Source: Nitratidesulfovibrio oxamicus (lineage in GTDB: Bacteria > Desulfobacterota > Desulfovibrionia > Desulfovibrionales > Desulfovibrionaceae). Taken from it: a stretch of 64,000 bases of DNA. The notes under the pieces are model-generated. The model saw only the letters and a list, made by a program, of their open reading frames with translations, did no database searches and was not told where the DNA came from. Shown one piece after another: positions 25,494 to 36,215 of the stretch. Location of the stretch: assembly GCF_015731765.1 (NCBI RefSeq), contig NZ_VRYY01000111.1, positions 1 to 64,000 of the forward strand, read 5' to 3'. The translations under genes were made by a program, and so were the position numbers. Each line of letters begins with the position of its first letter. Within the stretch, counting starts at the first letter, position 1.

Positions 25494-25545
25494 TCAGGAG
25501 TTATATGCCCTGGTACAGTCGACACTGGAGCAGATACAAGCCATT

Positions 25546-25821
25546 TCAGCGACTCTCCCTAGTATGCCACAGTCGCAGCACATAGACTGTCGAATCCTGA
25601 ATCTCGTAACGCATCTCATAATGCCCGACAAGTAATCGCCGAACCTCGCGAGGGGCGAACGCAAAGAGTTGCTCACCGATGCGCGGATTGGTCAGCAGGA
25701 CGGTCGGGGCCTTGGCCAATGCCTGCACCGCCCGTGAGGCAGCAGATTGGTCAACAGGGGCCAAGAATTCATACAGGCGTGTCAGGTCGGAAAGTGCCTT
25801 GCTAGTCCATTTCAAGTTCAT
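25546..25821 (-). CDS. ParE-type toxin, second pair
   Basis: A 91-residue ParE/RelE-fold protein (WTSKALSDLTRLYEFLAPVD; REVRRLLVGHYEMRYEI; VYVLRLWHTRE). It shares one base with the antitoxin gene upstream. It is not closely similar to the toxin at 11251, so the two pairs are independent acquisitions. Confidence 0.93.
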   Translation of the reverse strand: MNLKWTSKALSDLTRLYEFLAPVDQSAASRAVQALAKAPTVLLTNPRIGEQLFAFAPREVRRLLVGHYEMRYEIQDSTVYVLRLWHTRESR

Positions 25822-26090
25822 TAGCGAGGCACCGGCAGCGGTTCATCGGTACTCAGACTATCCGCCCATGCCTGCACAGCCTGATGATCGATGACGCGAC
25901 CCGCATCCACGTCGGCGAGTGCCTCATACGTCAACCGGTCGCGCTCTTCCTCTTGGGCGATCCAGGATGAGAGCGCTTGCTTCATGATCCAGCCGCGAGA
26001 GCGTTCCAAACGGTTAGCCACCTCATCTACCTTTTCTGCCAGTGGCACAGGCACATGAGCAGTCAACACGCGAGTTTCAGCCTTGGGCAT
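25821..26090 (-). CDS. RHH antitoxin, second pair
   Basis: An 89-residue antitoxin with a ribbon-helix-helix start (LTAHVPVPLAEKVDEVANRL) and an acidic C-terminus. It is upstream of and overlapping the ParE-type toxin. GGAGAACG lies before the ATG. Confidence 0.92.
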   Translation of the reverse strand: MPKAETRVLTAHVPVPLAEKVDEVANRLERSRGWIMKQALSSWIAQEEERDRLTYEALADVDAGRVIDHQAVQAWADSLSTDEPLPVPR

Positions 26091-26541
26091 GACGTTCTCC
26101 TCAGTCTTGCTTCTAATTTTTCATCAGGATGGCTCTTCCCTCGTTGGCCAAAACATTCGCCCCGAACTAATCTTAATGATTAAAAACGAATCAAACAAGC
26201 CAAGATACCATTTACCCTTCGGAAAACATCCTCTCTTCATGATAACTCAACTTACCGGCGTTCGAGGACTACAACGAGAGGCATCATCACAAGGCCTTAC
26301 GGATGAAACCCCAAGGGAATTCCATCCGCGCATCAGCCACCGCAGGGTGTCCTGCCCAGCGGGGCAACTCCACCAAGTACATCTCCAATTGCCTTGGCTG
26401 GAGACGAATGTACGAACGCCTTGGGAATACGCTGGCGTCAGCTAGAATGCGCACAATGGCGCTGGGATTAAATCAACATGGAACGCAAACACAGCCCAGC
26501 CTGTTGAACACTCGATATCTTAAAATGGTTTCGCGGCAGCC
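26091..26541. other. Intergenic region with possible transposase remnant
   Basis: At 26303-26520 a plus-strand frame contains KYISNCLGWRRMYERLG, which resembles the C-terminus of DDE transposases. It has no start and no other transposase motif. The rest of the region shows nothing recognisable. Confidence 0.3.
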
Positions 26542-29500
26542 TCATGAACCTGGGACCGTAAGATTCCTCAATTTGGCGAATATCTCTGTTGGATAGGCCG
26601 CACCCTCTACATACGTCTGCATTTCGGCGAGTTGCCTTCCTTGACTTGCAGGATCAACTGTAAAATCGAAGTGGCAGGCTGACCTATAGTTAGGGCTGGA
26701 GGTCGCACGCCAATAGGAGACCCCCTGGTCGAACCTGAGGCTTAGGCGTGTCCCGGTATTGAAATCGACGTCCAAAAGTCGACCGTGTTTCGTCGCCGAC
26801 TTATCGACTATCAGCACGCTTGCCTCAATCCCCTTGCAATGGAACGCGTGCGCTATAGCTTGATCGCGGGTTTCAAGGTCGAGCCAATCGCCCCATACGG
26901 TTTGCCGGGCCAAGTTCTCACCGAAGCTCCTCTGGCGGGTCGTGATGATTTCAAATTGGGGATTTGTCCACCTGTTCCGGCCAATCATCAGCCAGAGGCC
27001 TTCTATCAGCGCGGCCAGTAAGGCGACTGATAACGGGGTGAAGAGGTAACGGTCTTGGTAACGAACGCGAGCTATAGCTGCCTGAGGATCAGCCAGAAGC
27101 CTCCCAGACTCTACGTGCTCGGATGCAAGGAGCGACCAGAACTGGTGGCCAAACTCCTGTAGCTGCCCGTCGATCTCGTGGTGGACGACGAGCTCTCTGT
27201 CCCCCGTTTCTAGGCGAGGTGGCCGCATGGAACTTGACTCGAGCGTTCGGCCATTCAAGGCAAGGGAGGAGGAGACCTCCGCCTTGACCAGAGGGAGCGA
27301 TGCAATGCCCCAGGTCGGCCCGAATACCATCGCCGCATTGTCGCCAAACGCCCAGCGAATACTACGGTGGTTACTGTTAACCTCCGCAATCACGTGACCT
27401 CCGTTGGCGACTGGAATCGCAGAGACAACGAACACCTTAACTGCGGGATGATCCGCAAGGCTGGCAAGAGACAGAAGGTCCGCTTCGTCAGCCGATGCGA
27501 CGGCCGTCTCTGGAAGCACGAGTATGACCTCCCAGTCATTACCGGCAAGGCGATAGACCAGCTGGCGCAGCGGAGAAGTGCCGACGTCCCACTCCGCAGG
27601 GGTGCCGTCTGCAAACAGGCGGATGCTCACCCCATCCGCGTGCATTGCCTCACGCATGATCGCCTCAGGCAGAGGACTGTACTCAGCGCGGGAAGTGACT
27701 CCGAAATATGCCAGCTCCGCCGGCAGGGACAAGGTGTGTAACCATTTTTCCGAAAGCACCCGCAGAGCTGCATGCCGGTCGAGGTGGTCAGCCATGAACC
27801 GCTGATCGAAATCTAAAACACAGTGGGGGCAGGCGCTATCGCAGTTGGCCTTGCACAAGAGGTGCGACTTCGCGATGAAGAAGATGTCATCGATGAAGCG
27901 TTCGGCACTGGATGCATACCCCGCCGAGTGATGATCATAGATCAGGATCGACAGGCATCTTGCTTCAGGCTCTGGAGAGGATTCCTTAACGTCACAGCCA
28001 AATTCGGAGGCCTGGACCCCGAGCCATTCTGCGACGGCATCGCGAAGCGCCGTAGCGAGAGTCAGCGCCGCAACCCTATCCTGCAACCAGACGCCATCCT
28101 CCGTCTTAAGTTGTAGTTCCAAGACATCGGTAATCGCTTCGCAACCGAGGGTCAGACGGGTTTTTATCTTCCATGGATTATCGCTGCCCGGGCAAATCGG
28201 GTCTTCGGCTCTTCCGCCGCGAAGCTTGCGGTGGGGCTTTTGGAAGGTCGAGGGAAGGGCTCCATTCGTACCCATGGGCGCCGCGCGCCCACAAGCTAAG
28301 CAGAGGGCATACCCTGCCCCATAAATCCCACGGGATTGATGGAAGACATGTCCGCGGGAGGATGCGCGAAAGCGGCCGAGGCTGGGGTTGGGTAGGAGGC
28401 GCCAGTCGCCCCAAGCGCTGATCCATGGTGCCTCGACCGGCACAAAATGCTGCCGGGTAACATCGTTATGCGGGCTCTCGTACAAATCCACGGCAAATCC
28501 AGCAGGCTCTAAGAACTCCCGAATATTCATGGGTCGAATTGCATTACCACAGGCCTGACAGTGTTGACTGACGTCCAGGCTATGGCTCGAACCGCTGGCC
28601 CCACAGCGGTGGCAGCGCCAAGCCAAGCGGATATCCTGAATCTCCCGCACCTCCTGCAGAGACGCAGGCGAATGCCAATTCAGAGTGATGCCGGCAGAGC
28701 GGTAGACCAGCCCATCCATCACCACTTCAGAACCGGGTGCATACTCTCGGAGCGCCGTTACTCTATCGCGGCTGGCCAGTTCACGTCGGCGATAGCGATT
28801 ATCCTCCCGTCTCGCGTCCCACTTAAATTTTTTGAGCTGATCGACTGTAAGGTTGTCGAAGCTGGAGATATGCGACGGGAAACCATAGCCAGGGAGGAAC
28901 CCCTTCGTGGCCAGTTCTCGAAGCAGGTACTCGCCAGCCAGGCGGGACTTGTGGATGGACACTGCCTTGAAGGCAGGGCCATCATCACCTCCAGTCCTCC
29001 CGATTGCGTCCTCCTGGGTTTCGAGGGCCTTCCACTCGGCCACCCAAGCCTGCCCTACCAACTCCATGGCGTCCGCAGACTGTCGCGCAAGGCGTGCCGG
29101 ATGATACCCCTCGAAAACACTGTGTTTGACCATCCATTCAAGCCCCTTACCTACAGGGGCAGATGTGATCGGATCAAAGGCCCGGCACCAGGCGATGAAA
29201 TTTGTTGCCGGTTGCGAGGAGTCATTAAAAAACCATCCGCACGCCAGCTTTGTCTTCTCTTGGTGGGCGGCATCGAGGCGTTGTGCCAGAAAATGCGTGA
29301 GCAAGAAGGCGTTAACGTGGCGTTGTACGATAAGCTTGCTGTCCAGGGAAACCTGCGGCGCCGGAAGTGGAGTATCAAACGCCCAACGGCTATTGCTGAA
29401 AACCGCTTGGTCATGGGGGTTGGCTTTGCACAGGGTCATGGAGACTGAGCGGGTTTCCCGGCGCCGACCAGCCCGACCGGCTCGCTGCAGGTAGTTCGCC

Positions 29501-32500
29501 GGATGGGGTGGCACGTTATTCATGGTCACCATCGCCATGCCGCCGATGTCTATGCCCATCTCCATTGTCGTGGAACAAGAGAGCAAATTTAGGTCTCCGG
29601 CCTTGAAGGCTCGTTCGTACGAGCTCAAAGTGGACGAGTCTTGTTGCGCCGAGTGCTCCGCCGCCGTGAAGAAAGGGGCAAGCTCGATCACCCGATCATT
29701 AAGATCCGACCAGACACCTTCTTGCCGAAGCGGGTCGATTGAATCCTGTTTTGCCAGCCATTCTCGTCCTCGACGCATGCGGTCGAGGTCATCATACGCA
29801 CCACTGAAAGGCTCGTCATAAAGAGGCAGCTCAACCTCGACGCAGATGGTGGGATTGCCAAGGATCTCACGCGGCAAATAGGGCGACAGTCCTTTGAGCG
29901 TCGTATCCAAAAAACGCCGCGTGAACGGACAGATCCAGGCTTTAGTCTGGGGGGAGAAGGCCAGCCGATCCAACGGAGTTACCCGTCCATCCGCGGTCAT
30001 CTCAAACATGCCCGCAACCAGGAGAGCCTCCCATGCATACTGCAGAACTGTATCTACTCGGTCTTCGCCCTCGGCAGTCTGAATATCTGCCCGCAGAGCA
30101 TGAACGAGAAGCTTGATCAGTGAATTCTGTAAACCGCTCCGCCTGGCCCGCGGCCACCGTCGCTGGGACAATCCAACATGAGGTTCGTCGCGTCCGATAA
30201 TCCAGCTCTGAGGGAACGGAACCCCCAGCCAGCGCCGCCAAGTTTCCGGGATTCGTAGCGAGCCTCCCGAACGTACGAAAAAATCTATGCACAGCTTGAG
30301 AAAGTCGCGCCAATCTCCTGCCGTGAATCCTGAGGCTCGTACGACCTCCGTCGGAACACCTTGGATACTTTCCAGGGCCGGGTAGCACACTGTGACCAGC
30401 CCCATCGTTTCAAGGTTGTTCTGACGTTTCGGACGACGCCCGAATTCCCGCACCAAAAACAGTCTCGCCAACTCTGCGGAACCGGATACACTGCCAAAAA
30501 CATCCGGAGCGAACTTCTTGTAGTGCCTGAGCATACGATCAAAGTCGCTTCCTTGGTCGGCAAGCCGCTGGGCAAGTTCAAAAAAAGGAATCGGTTTGGG
30601 CTTGGCAAGGGCGGTGAGTTTGGCCTCCTTGTCTGCGATCATCGTAGCCAAGGCCTCGTTTTGCATCTGGCTCTGAACAACCTTGAGCTGATCAATCTCG
30701 CCTCGAAGCTGTACCGCAGCCCTGTTCGCCTGCTGCCGACCCTGCTGAATGGCGATATGGTATATGAGGCTTCGCACCCGCCCGCGTTCCGCGTCTTGCT
30801 GCAGCTTGGCAGCCATACGGGCTGCACCCTGGCGACTGTCGTTGAAGGTCAAGAGGCGCCGTCCGCGATACGGGTGGTCGGCGGGTTTATCCCCGTCGGG
30901 TGCATACTCCAGCATGGTTGGCAGGATGTTGCCTAGGAGAAATGGAGCTCCGATTCGCCCTGGTTGCAGCAGAGCTTTGCGGTCCGTCTCCCGACCTCCG
31001 CAGAAGGGGCACCCGATTCCCGAGGCCTCGGCCTCGCGAGCTATCACGCGCAGAGTCCCATCGGTTGCTTCGGTAATCCGCCTGCTTTTAGGCTCAATGT
31101 CGATTTCGCCAACGAGGCTGTTTGGCCGGGAGGAAGACCTGTTGGTGATGAGTACCTTGCGTTGCCTGGCAGAGGAGGCGGCCTCCTCGGAAGGTTCATC
31201 TTCTTCCTCTCCTCCAACTGTCGTCTCGACTTCGAGCTCGAACTCATCAACAGCTGACGTGGACTGAAGATGCGTAAGAAATCCTCCGGCCTCGCCTGCA
31301 AGCAGGTAGACTTCGCCGCACTCGTCGCAGGCGACGACTTCGTAGGCAGGGCTGCCGCATCGGCAATGCTTGCGCGGGTCAAAATAAACCTGTCCGAAAG
31401 GCCAATCTGGATCATCCAAAGTGGTTCCCGCCTTGGCAGGGCAAGCGCCATTGGCACAAGCCCATAGCCCGGCGAGCGTCTGGTGGAAAACATGGGTGCG
31501 CAGCGGCAAAAAGCATGCGCCATTGGAGTCGCTGGTCACCGAGAGCAGGTCCAGCCAGCGGAGGGCCTCCATCTGCGCCTCTGGGCTGGGCGGGGTATCA
31601 CCGTGAACAACCCGACAGACGTCCGACAACCGGGCGACCGGTGGACTGTTCTTGTTACCTACAAAGAGGTCGCGCAGCGTACGGGCGACATGGTGTTCCG
31701 CCAGGACCCGGTAGCGCACCTTTGAGCATTCCGCTTTTCTATCGACTCGCAAGAGCGCCTCGAGGGAATCTCGCCGCTTCGGTGTCCCCTCGGGCAAGCT
31801 CGGAACATGGCGTTCCCCGGAGATGAGGTGGACCCGGTCCAGGCTCACTCCAGCCGCCTCGGCAAGAAATCGCCTGAGTCGCTCCCCACCTTTGCCCTCG
31901 GGGTCACCGATCGTAGCCGACGTGGCTACGAAGCGGACCTTTTCAGGGCTCACCCCAAATGCGAAGAGCACGCGACGGATGAGCAGCGCAAGTTCCGCCG
32001 CTTGGGAGCCGATATAGGTGTGCGCCTCGTCGAGCACGACCCACTCGAGCCTGCCCTGCGACTCGTCAAGAATCGGCTTGTCGTTCGTCCGCACCAGCAT
32101 GTATTCCAACATGGTGGCGTTGGTGACCAGAACGGGTGGTGGCGACGAACGAAGCGTCTCTCGGTCCAGTACCTCGTTCGGGTGGTCCTGACGTTGCCGC
32201 TGCGGGACCTGCTCCGGAGTGTTTCCGTTGTATAAGCAGAAGCGGATGTCGCCCCCAAATGCGTGTGTCCAGGCCCGAAGACGGTCCCGCTGACTATTAA
32301 TCAGCGAGTTCAACGGATAGAGGAATAGAGCCCGCACTCCCGTCAGCCGGCCGTGTTTTTCCTCCCGTAGCCTTGCGAGCCGGTCGAGGATGGGAACCAT
32401 GAAACACTCAGTCTTGCCAGAGCCGGTACCGCTCGCCACCACCACCGACTGCGGCTGAGGTTGGGACAGGACTTGCCAAGCCTCTAGCTGATGCAGGTAT

Positions 32501-32811
32501 GGGTGCAGTTGCTTAGCGAATCGGTAGTCTTTCACAAGCTCCTTGGGAGGGGCGTCCATAGCTTCGACGAGGCCAGACGTCAGCAGGCCTCCCGCGAGAT
32601 CCTGCATAGTGGGCTTAGCCTGGCGCCAGCCAAAGACGGCCTCGAACGCGGGATCAGCCAGGAAACTGCCGCTCTCGCCAAAGGGGCTGGAAAAGGCTGT
32701 GGAAAGGAACCTCCTGAGAGGGACGTTCGAAAATCCTAGCCTATGGATAGTTGCCAGCGTGGACCTGCGGGCCAGTTGAGGCAACAGCTCGGAGAAATAG
32801 TTGTCGGTCAT
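26542..32811 (-). CDS. druE: DruE-like giant helicase (Druantia)
   Basis: A 2089-residue superfamily 2 helicase. The N-terminus IHRLGFSNVPLRRFL and SGSFLADPAFEAVFGW resembles DruE proteins. Walker A GTGSGKT is at 128-134, DEAH at 261-264, SAT at 298-300 and the arginine-finger motif QRAGRAGRR near 1110. A C-terminal DUF1998/MZB cysteine cluster (CDSACPHCVLDF) is near 1660, followed by about 400 residues ending the protein. The size and layout match DruE, the helicase common to all Druantia anti-phage systems. Its ATG overlaps the stop of the DruH-like gene (ATGA). The mechanism in this family is not settled. Confidence 0.85.
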   Translation of the reverse strand: MTDNYFSELLPQLARRSTLATIHRLGFSNVPLRRFLSTAFSSPFGESGSFLADPAFEAVFGWRQAKPTMQDLAGGLLTSGLVEAMDAPPKELVKDYRFAKQLHPYLHQLEAWQVLSQPQPQSVVVASGTGSGKTECFMVPILDRLARLREEKHGRLTGVRALFLYPLNSLINSQRDRLRAWTHAFGGDIRFCLYNGNTPEQVPQRQRQDHPNEVLDRETLRSSPPPVLVTNATMLEYMLVRTNDKPILDESQGRLEWVVLDEAHTYIGSQAAELALLIRRVLFAFGVSPEKVRFVATSATIGDPEGKGGERLRRFLAEAAGVSLDRVHLISGERHVPSLPEGTPKRRDSLEALLRVDRKAECSKVRYRVLAEHHVARTLRDLFVGNKNSPPVARLSDVCRVVHGDTPPSPEAQMEALRWLDLLSVTSDSNGACFLPLRTHVFHQTLAGLWACANGACPAKAGTTLDDPDWPFGQVYFDPRKHCRCGSPAYEVVACDECGEVYLLAGEAGGFLTHLQSTSAVDEFELEVETTVGGEEEDEPSEEAASSARQRKVLITNRSSSRPNSLVGEIDIEPKSRRITEATDGTLRVIAREAEASGIGCPFCGGRETDRKALLQPGRIGAPFLLGNILPTMLEYAPDGDKPADHPYRGRRLLTFNDSRQGAARMAAKLQQDAERGRVRSLIYHIAIQQGRQQANRAAVQLRGEIDQLKVVQSQMQNEALATMIADKEAKLTALAKPKPIPFFELAQRLADQGSDFDRMLRHYKKFAPDVFGSVSGSAELARLFLVREFGRRPKRQNNLETMGLVTVCYPALESIQGVPTEVVRASGFTAGDWRDFLKLCIDFFVRSGGSLRIPETWRRWLGVPFPQSWIIGRDEPHVGLSQRRWPRARRSGLQNSLIKLLVHALRADIQTAEGEDRVDTVLQYAWEALLVAGMFEMTADGRVTPLDRLAFSPQTKAWICPFTRRFLDTTLKGLSPYLPREILGNPTICVEVELPLYDEPFSGAYDDLDRMRRGREWLAKQDSIDPLRQEGVWSDLNDRVIELAPFFTAAEHSAQQDSSTLSSYERAFKAGDLNLLSCSTTMEMGIDIGGMAMVTMNNVPPHPANYLQRAGRAGRRRETRSVSMTLCKANPHDQAVFSNSRWAFDTPLPAPQVSLDSKLIVQRHVNAFLLTHFLAQRLDAAHQEKTKLACGWFFNDSSQPATNFIAWCRAFDPITSAPVGKGLEWMVKHSVFEGYHPARLARQSADAMELVGQAWVAEWKALETQEDAIGRTGGDDGPAFKAVSIHKSRLAGEYLLRELATKGFLPGYGFPSHISSFDNLTVDQLKKFKWDARREDNRYRRRELASRDRVTALREYAPGSEVVMDGLVYRSAGITLNWHSPASLQEVREIQDIRLAWRCHRCGASGSSHSLDVSQHCQACGNAIRPMNIREFLEPAGFAVDLYESPHNDVTRQHFVPVEAPWISAWGDWRLLPNPSLGRFRASSRGHVFHQSRGIYGAGYALCLACGRAAPMGTNGALPSTFQKPHRKLRGGRAEDPICPGSDNPWKIKTRLTLGCEAITDVLELQLKTEDGVWLQDRVAALTLATALRDAVAEWLGVQASEFGCDVKESSPEPEARCLSILIYDHHSAGYASSAERFIDDIFFIAKSHLLCKANCDSACPHCVLDFDQRFMADHLDRHAALRVLSEKWLHTLSLPAELAYFGVTSRAEYSPLPEAIMREAMHADGVSIRLFADGTPAEWDVGTSPLRQLVYRLAGNDWEVILVLPETAVASADEADLLSLASLADHPAVKVFVVSAIPVANGGHVIAEVNSNHRSIRWAFGDNAAMVFGPTWGIASLPLVKAEVSSSLALNGRTLESSSMRPPRLETGDRELVVHHEIDGQLQEFGHQFWSLLASEHVESGRLLADPQAAIARVRYQDRYLFTPLSVALLAALIEGLWLMIGRNRWTNPQFEIITTRQRSFGENLARQTVWGDWLDLETRDQAIAHAFHCKGIEASVLIVDKSATKHGRLLDVDFNTGTRLSLRFDQGVSYWRATSSPNYRSACHFDFTVDPASQGRQLAEMQTYVEGAAYPTEIFAKLRNLTVPGS

Positions 32812-35800
32812 TGGGCAAACTCGTTCTTTAGGAACCCGGCTGAAACGCTACGGGCAGTGCTCCAGTTGTAGGCCTCTTCGAACCAGTCGTGGTCGAAATC
32901 GATGTGCTTACGAAGGGCGTGGATCAAGGCGGGATTGTTGAGCCACTCGCGAGTGGCACCAATCGCCGCCTGGGTCGCCAAGAGAAGCGGCAGGTTGGTG
33001 ATGCCGTCGCGATAGCCTTGACTGTTCGGACTCAAGAAGCAAGCGTAGTTCCCATCCTGCCTCGCCTGAGCAATGTGAACCTTGAAATATTCCGGCCATT
33101 GGTCTTCAGCATGGCTTCTCAACAGGCGCTGCCAGGGGCTTGCGTCGCCATTAAACAGGATCCGGCCTATCTCATCGCTGCTGATCTTCTGGAAAAATTG
33201 CAGCTCCTGGGGCTGTTCCCCCAGGGCAGCAGCGCGCGCCAAGGCCACAGACCAACGAAGAGCCGGCCTACGCGACGTGATTTCGCCGAGTCTGCTTTTT
33301 AAATGGTCCTGAAACACGATTTCTGCCACTGCTTTGAAGTTTGACTCGCATTGGAGTCGAAGATTGCAGATAGCTTCCTTCCAAGCGACAAACGAGATGG
33401 TTTCCCACGCGAAAGGTAGCTCTGCGGCGAAACGGTCGATGAGGGAAAAGGGAATGGAGGAGAAGCGCATAGCCAAGGCTGCCATTGCCTTGTCGGACCG
33501 GGCAAAATGCCGCCACAGGTCGAGTGTGACCAGCGGCAGATGGCCGATTTGAGCGGCAAGTCGTTCAACGTAGCCCCAGTCTGGATTGAGGAGGTCGCGG
33601 CCAAGAATGCCGATCACCTCCTCGAGTGCTTCCTCCCGCTGCCCAGGGTCAGAAATGCCGATCGCCATGGTCAACATGCTCGTATCCGTCTTTTCGTCAC
33701 CGACCGTCCAAAGGGTTGGTCGGAAGACGAGATGTGAGCCTGCCGCAGGATATACCAGCCAGGACCCTGGCTCGCGATCCTCCGGGCAGAAATCCCAGGC
33801 GATTTTGGTGGGGTCCTTATATGGGGAGCAGGGCAGGCTCTGAGGTTCGTCCCCAGGTGAGTCAAGGCGCAAAGCCATAACGGGGAGTCCGCTCAGCGCT
33901 TCCGGCATGACGTTACCGTTAGCGTCCGCCCCTATGAGGATATGTCGTTCGGAGCGCTCAAGGCGGCATGCATAGCGAGCTATTCGTAGACAGGCGTAAG
34001 GCTCGCCACCGATCTGTGCGAACACTTCGACGTTTGCGTCCGGCCGATCATCGGTCGCCAGAAGATGGGCAATCTCTGTAGCGTAGTCCTGTAGCCGTAT
34101 TTCGGCATGCATCGAGCCGGTCGGCGGTGTGATCTGGCGGTTGATAATGTCCGGTTTACCTGCCAGTCGCAACTGCAGGCACATGCGGGGCAGGGCACTT
34201 GGGTTTCCACCGAGGAAGAGTATGCGAACACCGAGAAGCTGGTTTATCGCCAGAAGTGTGCCAGGTGACAGATTCTGTCCATTGGCAAAAATCCGCGCTC
34301 CTTGTACGGGAAAGGGAAGGCGCACTCTGGCGGGCTGCGTCGCATGCGGCCAGTGGATGTCAACTTCGATCCACTCTGGAGCCGGCTCATGGCCGCCCAT
34401 CTTAAGATCCGCGACCAAGTCGTTCCCATCGCGCCGAAGGACCGTTGTGATGTTCGCATGATCGATCCGAAGGCTGGCGGCTCCCCAGCGCACGAGGCGA
34501 ATGCTTCCTGATGCCGCATCACCTGACTCCAAGCGTACTTGAGCCGCACAGGGGAGAACGAGCATACGGACTCGTCCCCTAATCTCGCCTTCGATGGAAT
34601 GCCACATTTCGGTCAGTCCGAGTGGCTCCCTTAGGGATGTCGAACTTGCTCCCAAAGGACGCCAGCTGCCCTGTCCGGAGACAATGTGCCCCCCCCCGCC
34701 TTCATCCATACGATACATTCGCGGCTTGCCCAGGAATACCATCGCCGGACGAACAGCCATCTGCCACAGGCGTTGCCCTCGCCACTCGTAACTCTCCTCG
34801 CAAGCGTCGGCCCTGCCGGTACGGATGCGGCAAGATTGCTCGCCGTTTGCAAAGCGGACGTCACCGCGCACTCTATATATCTGCCTGCCGAAGTGGGGCA
34901 TGATCCCTTCTGAGGGCATTCCCTCGACATCGGCTTCCACGACATGCCACCCCTGTGGTAGCGCGACAAGAGCCTCGTTTGTGGCAATAGCGCCACCACC
35001 TTGCCGGAGCAATTTTGGGGCGTCATCCCTGGCGTCAAACACCCAGGGTAGCGCATCGTCTAGCGCTTCACCTCGTGGCGCCAAGGTGGCCCACTCTCGA
35101 CCGTCTGTGGTCGCAAGATGCACGACATGCTCGGTGGCAGCCCGTTCGGCAAAAAAGGTCCATGGGCACCTTTCTACCCGGTATTTATCCTGACCTGCCA
35201 GCTTGCGTAGCGAAGCTGCCAGTTCTGCGTCAGCCGCCTGCAACGTCAGGTGGAGAAACCTTGGCAGCTCGTTCGCGTCCGCACAAAAGGCACGCGCCAG
35301 TGCTTCGGAGTCGATTCCATCTGCCAGGGGAAGGACTGATCGCAGTTGCCAAGAGCCGGATTCGTCGCGCTCTATGGATCGTTCTACCCAGAACAACCTC
35401 GGTGGATGTTGTGTCTTTTCAGAAGCCGCATCCTTTATGATTTGGTCGATAAGGCCCTGAGCTTCTGTATCCTCAACCGATAGGGGAAAGCGATCACGCC
35501 ATCCTGGAACACGGCGATCGAGTTCCTCGATGACTCCCGCGCTTTGTGTCAGCCCTGCTTGCGTCTTGAGACTTAAGACAGTCGTGATGACGTCGGCGAG
35601 CAGCACAAAAATTTCGGACTGTCGGTAGGTGCGGGGAAGGTAATGATCCAGGCTCCGGACCCAGGCTTGGATTTCTATCGGGGTAACCTGCGCTTTCACT
35701 GCCTCCTTGAGAACGCATCGTAGGAGCATGCCCAAAGCCCCTTTTGCATCGGATAAAATCCGCATAGGGAGGCCGCCCTGCAGGGCAATATTCCCTATGT

Positions 35801-36215
35801 AGCGAAGTCCCACCGAGTCCCTCAAGGGCAGTCCCCACTCCTGCAGTCCAAGGGTCACACAGACGCTGCGCTTCGAATGAGTCCATCCGCTGGTATCCGA
35901 GCCGAGGTCGTGCAGGATGGGCTCCCATGCAAAGCCGCTCCCGTCATAGCGCCGTCGCCACCACTCAGCGGCATAAAGCACAAAAAGTGCTGGAAAAGAT
36001 GAGATATGTTGCCCTGCTAATTCTATCGCCGACAGGCTGTATCTCAGCTTCCCCAGCCGTTGGCCAAACTGCTCGAGTGTTCCCTTGAGAAGCGCCTCTA
36101 ACGAAAGAAACTCTTCGCCCGTGATCCGGTAGGCGTACAGCGGGCGCTCGTCAGGACCGTCAAGGGCCCGATCAGCCAGCATGTGCAACTTCCACTCATG
36201 AAATTGATTAGACAT
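32808..36215 (-). CDS. druH: DruH-like protein (Druantia type III partner)
   Basis: A 1135-residue protein without a recognised catalytic motif. The start at 36215 is chosen for GGAGAGG directly before the ATG; the frame is open to 36332. Druantia type III consists of a large protein of unknown function (DruH) and DruE, and the size, order and ATGA overlap fit that pair. The middle has beta-rich stretches (ARIFANGQNLSPGTLLAINQ) and the C-terminal third is helical. A nine-base G run (34689-34697) encodes four glycines and could slip. The identification is by context, not by motif. Confidence 0.72.
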   Translation of the reverse strand: MSNQFHEWKLHMLADRALDGPDERPLYAYRITGEEFLSLEALLKGTLEQFGQRLGKLRYSLSAIELAGQHISSFPALFVLYAAEWWRRRYDGSGFAWEPILHDLGSDTSGWTHSKRSVCVTLGLQEWGLPLRDSVGLRYIGNIALQGGLPMRILSDAKGALGMLLRCVLKEAVKAQVTPIEIQAWVRSLDHYLPRTYRQSEIFVLLADVITTVLSLKTQAGLTQSAGVIEELDRRVPGWRDRFPLSVEDTEAQGLIDQIIKDAASEKTQHPPRLFWVERSIERDESGSWQLRSVLPLADGIDSEALARAFCADANELPRFLHLTLQAADAELAASLRKLAGQDKYRVERCPWTFFAERAATEHVVHLATTDGREWATLAPRGEALDDALPWVFDARDDAPKLLRQGGGAIATNEALVALPQGWHVVEADVEGMPSEGIMPHFGRQIYRVRGDVRFANGEQSCRIRTGRADACEESYEWRGQRLWQMAVRPAMVFLGKPRMYRMDEGGGGHIVSGQGSWRPLGASSTSLREPLGLTEMWHSIEGEIRGRVRMLVLPCAAQVRLESGDAASGSIRLVRWGAASLRIDHANITTVLRRDGNDLVADLKMGGHEPAPEWIEVDIHWPHATQPARVRLPFPVQGARIFANGQNLSPGTLLAINQLLGVRILFLGGNPSALPRMCLQLRLAGKPDIINRQITPPTGSMHAEIRLQDYATEIAHLLATDDRPDANVEVFAQIGGEPYACLRIARYACRLERSERHILIGADANGNVMPEALSGLPVMALRLDSPGDEPQSLPCSPYKDPTKIAWDFCPEDREPGSWLVYPAAGSHLVFRPTLWTVGDEKTDTSMLTMAIGISDPGQREEALEEVIGILGRDLLNPDWGYVERLAAQIGHLPLVTLDLWRHFARSDKAMAALAMRFSSIPFSLIDRFAAELPFAWETISFVAWKEAICNLRLQCESNFKAVAEIVFQDHLKSRLGEITSRRPALRWSVALARAAALGEQPQELQFFQKISSDEIGRILFNGDASPWQRLLRSHAEDQWPEYFKVHIAQARQDGNYACFLSPNSQGYRDGITNLPLLLATQAAIGATREWLNNPALIHALRKHIDFDHDWFEEAYNWSTARSVSAGFLKNEFAQ

